Origin: Chloroflexota bacterium
Lineage (GTDB): Bacteria; Chloroflexota; Dormibacteria; Dormibacterales; Dormibacteraceae
Reading direction: 5' to 3'
Length of the DNA stretch: 21,364 nt
Assembly: GCA_005880175.1 (NCBI GenBank)
Contig: VBJR01000254.1
Span: forward strand, 1 to 21,364
The number at the start of each line of letters is the position of its first letter. Position 1 is the first letter of the stretch. The notes below the pieces were generated by a model. That model did no database searches and was not told the origin of the DNA. It saw only the letters and a list, made by a program, of their open reading frames with translations. The position numbers and the translations under genes are program-made. Of the stretch, positions 21,044-21,364 are shown in pieces.

Positions 21044-21364
21044 ATGCGCGCGGTGCGGGTCGAGCGGCCGGGCCAGATCGGCATGATCGAGGTCGATCGC
21101 CCCGCGGCCGGGGCCGGCGACGTGCTGGTCGCGGTCGCCGCGGTGGGCATCTGCGGCTCCGACGTGGAGCTGCTGGAGGGCAGCCGGCCGCCGGCGTACG
21201 TCCGCTACCCGGTCGTGCCGGGGCACGAGTGGGCCGGCACCGTGGCCGAGGTCGGGCCCGGGGTCGCCGGCCTGGCGCCCGGGGACCGGGTGGTCGCGGA
21301 GGGCTTCCGGGCCTGCGGCGCGTGCGACCGCTGCCAGGAGGGCCGCACCAACCTGTGCTCCGCC
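21044..21364 (+). CDS. Zinc-dependent alcohol dehydrogenase (MDR superfamily), partial at right edge
   Basis: The 107 visible residues are the start of a medium-chain zinc dehydrogenase that oxidises alcohols or polyols with NAD(P). Catalytic zinc ligands are C37 (VGICGSDVELL) and H61/E62 (VVPGHEWAGTVAEVGPGV). PGDRVV lies at 79-84, and the four structural-zinc cysteines are C91, C94, C97 and C105 in CGACDRCQEGRTNLC. The spacing is typical of sorbitol- or threonine-dehydrogenase-like enzymes; the substrate cannot be told from this part, and the Rossmann domain lies beyond the window. ATG 21044 has GGGTGA 5 bases upstream. GTG 21035, in the same frame, overlaps the previous stop as GTGA and is an equally possible start. 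The fit to the preceding secreted gene suggests a shared transcript, although the function seems unrelated. Confidence 0.93.
   Translation, partial: MRAVRVERPGQIGMIEVDRPAAGAGDVLVAVAAVGICGSDVELLEGSRPPAYVRYPVVPGHEWAGTVAEVGPGVAGLAPGDRVVAEGFRACGACDRCQEGRTNLCSA

Overview
The window is about 21 kb of very GC-rich, gene-dense bacterial DNA with GC-saturated third codon positions. An ECF sigma factor of the ECF42 type with a YCII/DGPF partner, many GTG starts, a TAnnnT box 6-7 nt before several starts that lack a ribosome-binding site, PadR and LacI regulators, a class A PBP and Tat/Sec-secreted hydrolases suggest a soil-type actinomycetote. Thermoleophilia is a guess, since no rRNA or tRNA gene is present to test it. 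I saw no phage, transposase, CRISPR array or classical island.

Layout. 1-2725, minus strand: trmO, a cysteine desulfurase and an unrecognised protein that carries a frameshift and runs off the left edge. 2757-4015, minus: a PadR regulator with a striking nested operator and a strong hairpin after it, and a DUF1269-type membrane protein. 4140-7245: a secreted SGNH hydrolase (minus) divergent from a secreted amidase (plus). 7256-9265, minus: an S9 prolyl-oligopeptidase-like enzyme. 9391-10234: a decayed patch, with a response-regulator remnant facing a broken hdeD-like gene. 10244-14377, minus: a tightly packed envelope-flavoured run of PIG-L deacetylase, TIM-barrel glycosidase-like protein, class A PBP and LapA-like protein, leading into the broken hdeD. 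14500-17143: a LacI regulator (minus, with a 1-base frameshift) divergent from a secreted type-B carboxylesterase, with a LacI-type operator between them. 17181-21364: YCII/DGPF protein plus a coupled 65-residue ORF (minus), divergent from an ECF42 sigma factor. The sigma gene is followed, with almost no gaps, by a lipoprotein, a large secreted protein with a PKD-like segment and a partial zinc alcohol dehydrogenase.

How the parts work together. Regulators sit directly beside their likely targets: PadR with its own operator, LacI with the esterase, and ECF42 with a matching promoter that drives the small ORF and DGPF gene. The most interesting locus is the ECF42 module: a sigma factor, a candidate cognate promoter, a previously unlabelled small protein translationally coupled to the DGPF protein, and two unknown exported proteins downstream of the sigma gene. 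Four genes carry indels or frame changes (near 503, 9565, 10160 and 15026). Two of these are single extra bases in G/C runs and may be consensus errors; the other two lie next to each other and look like real decay.
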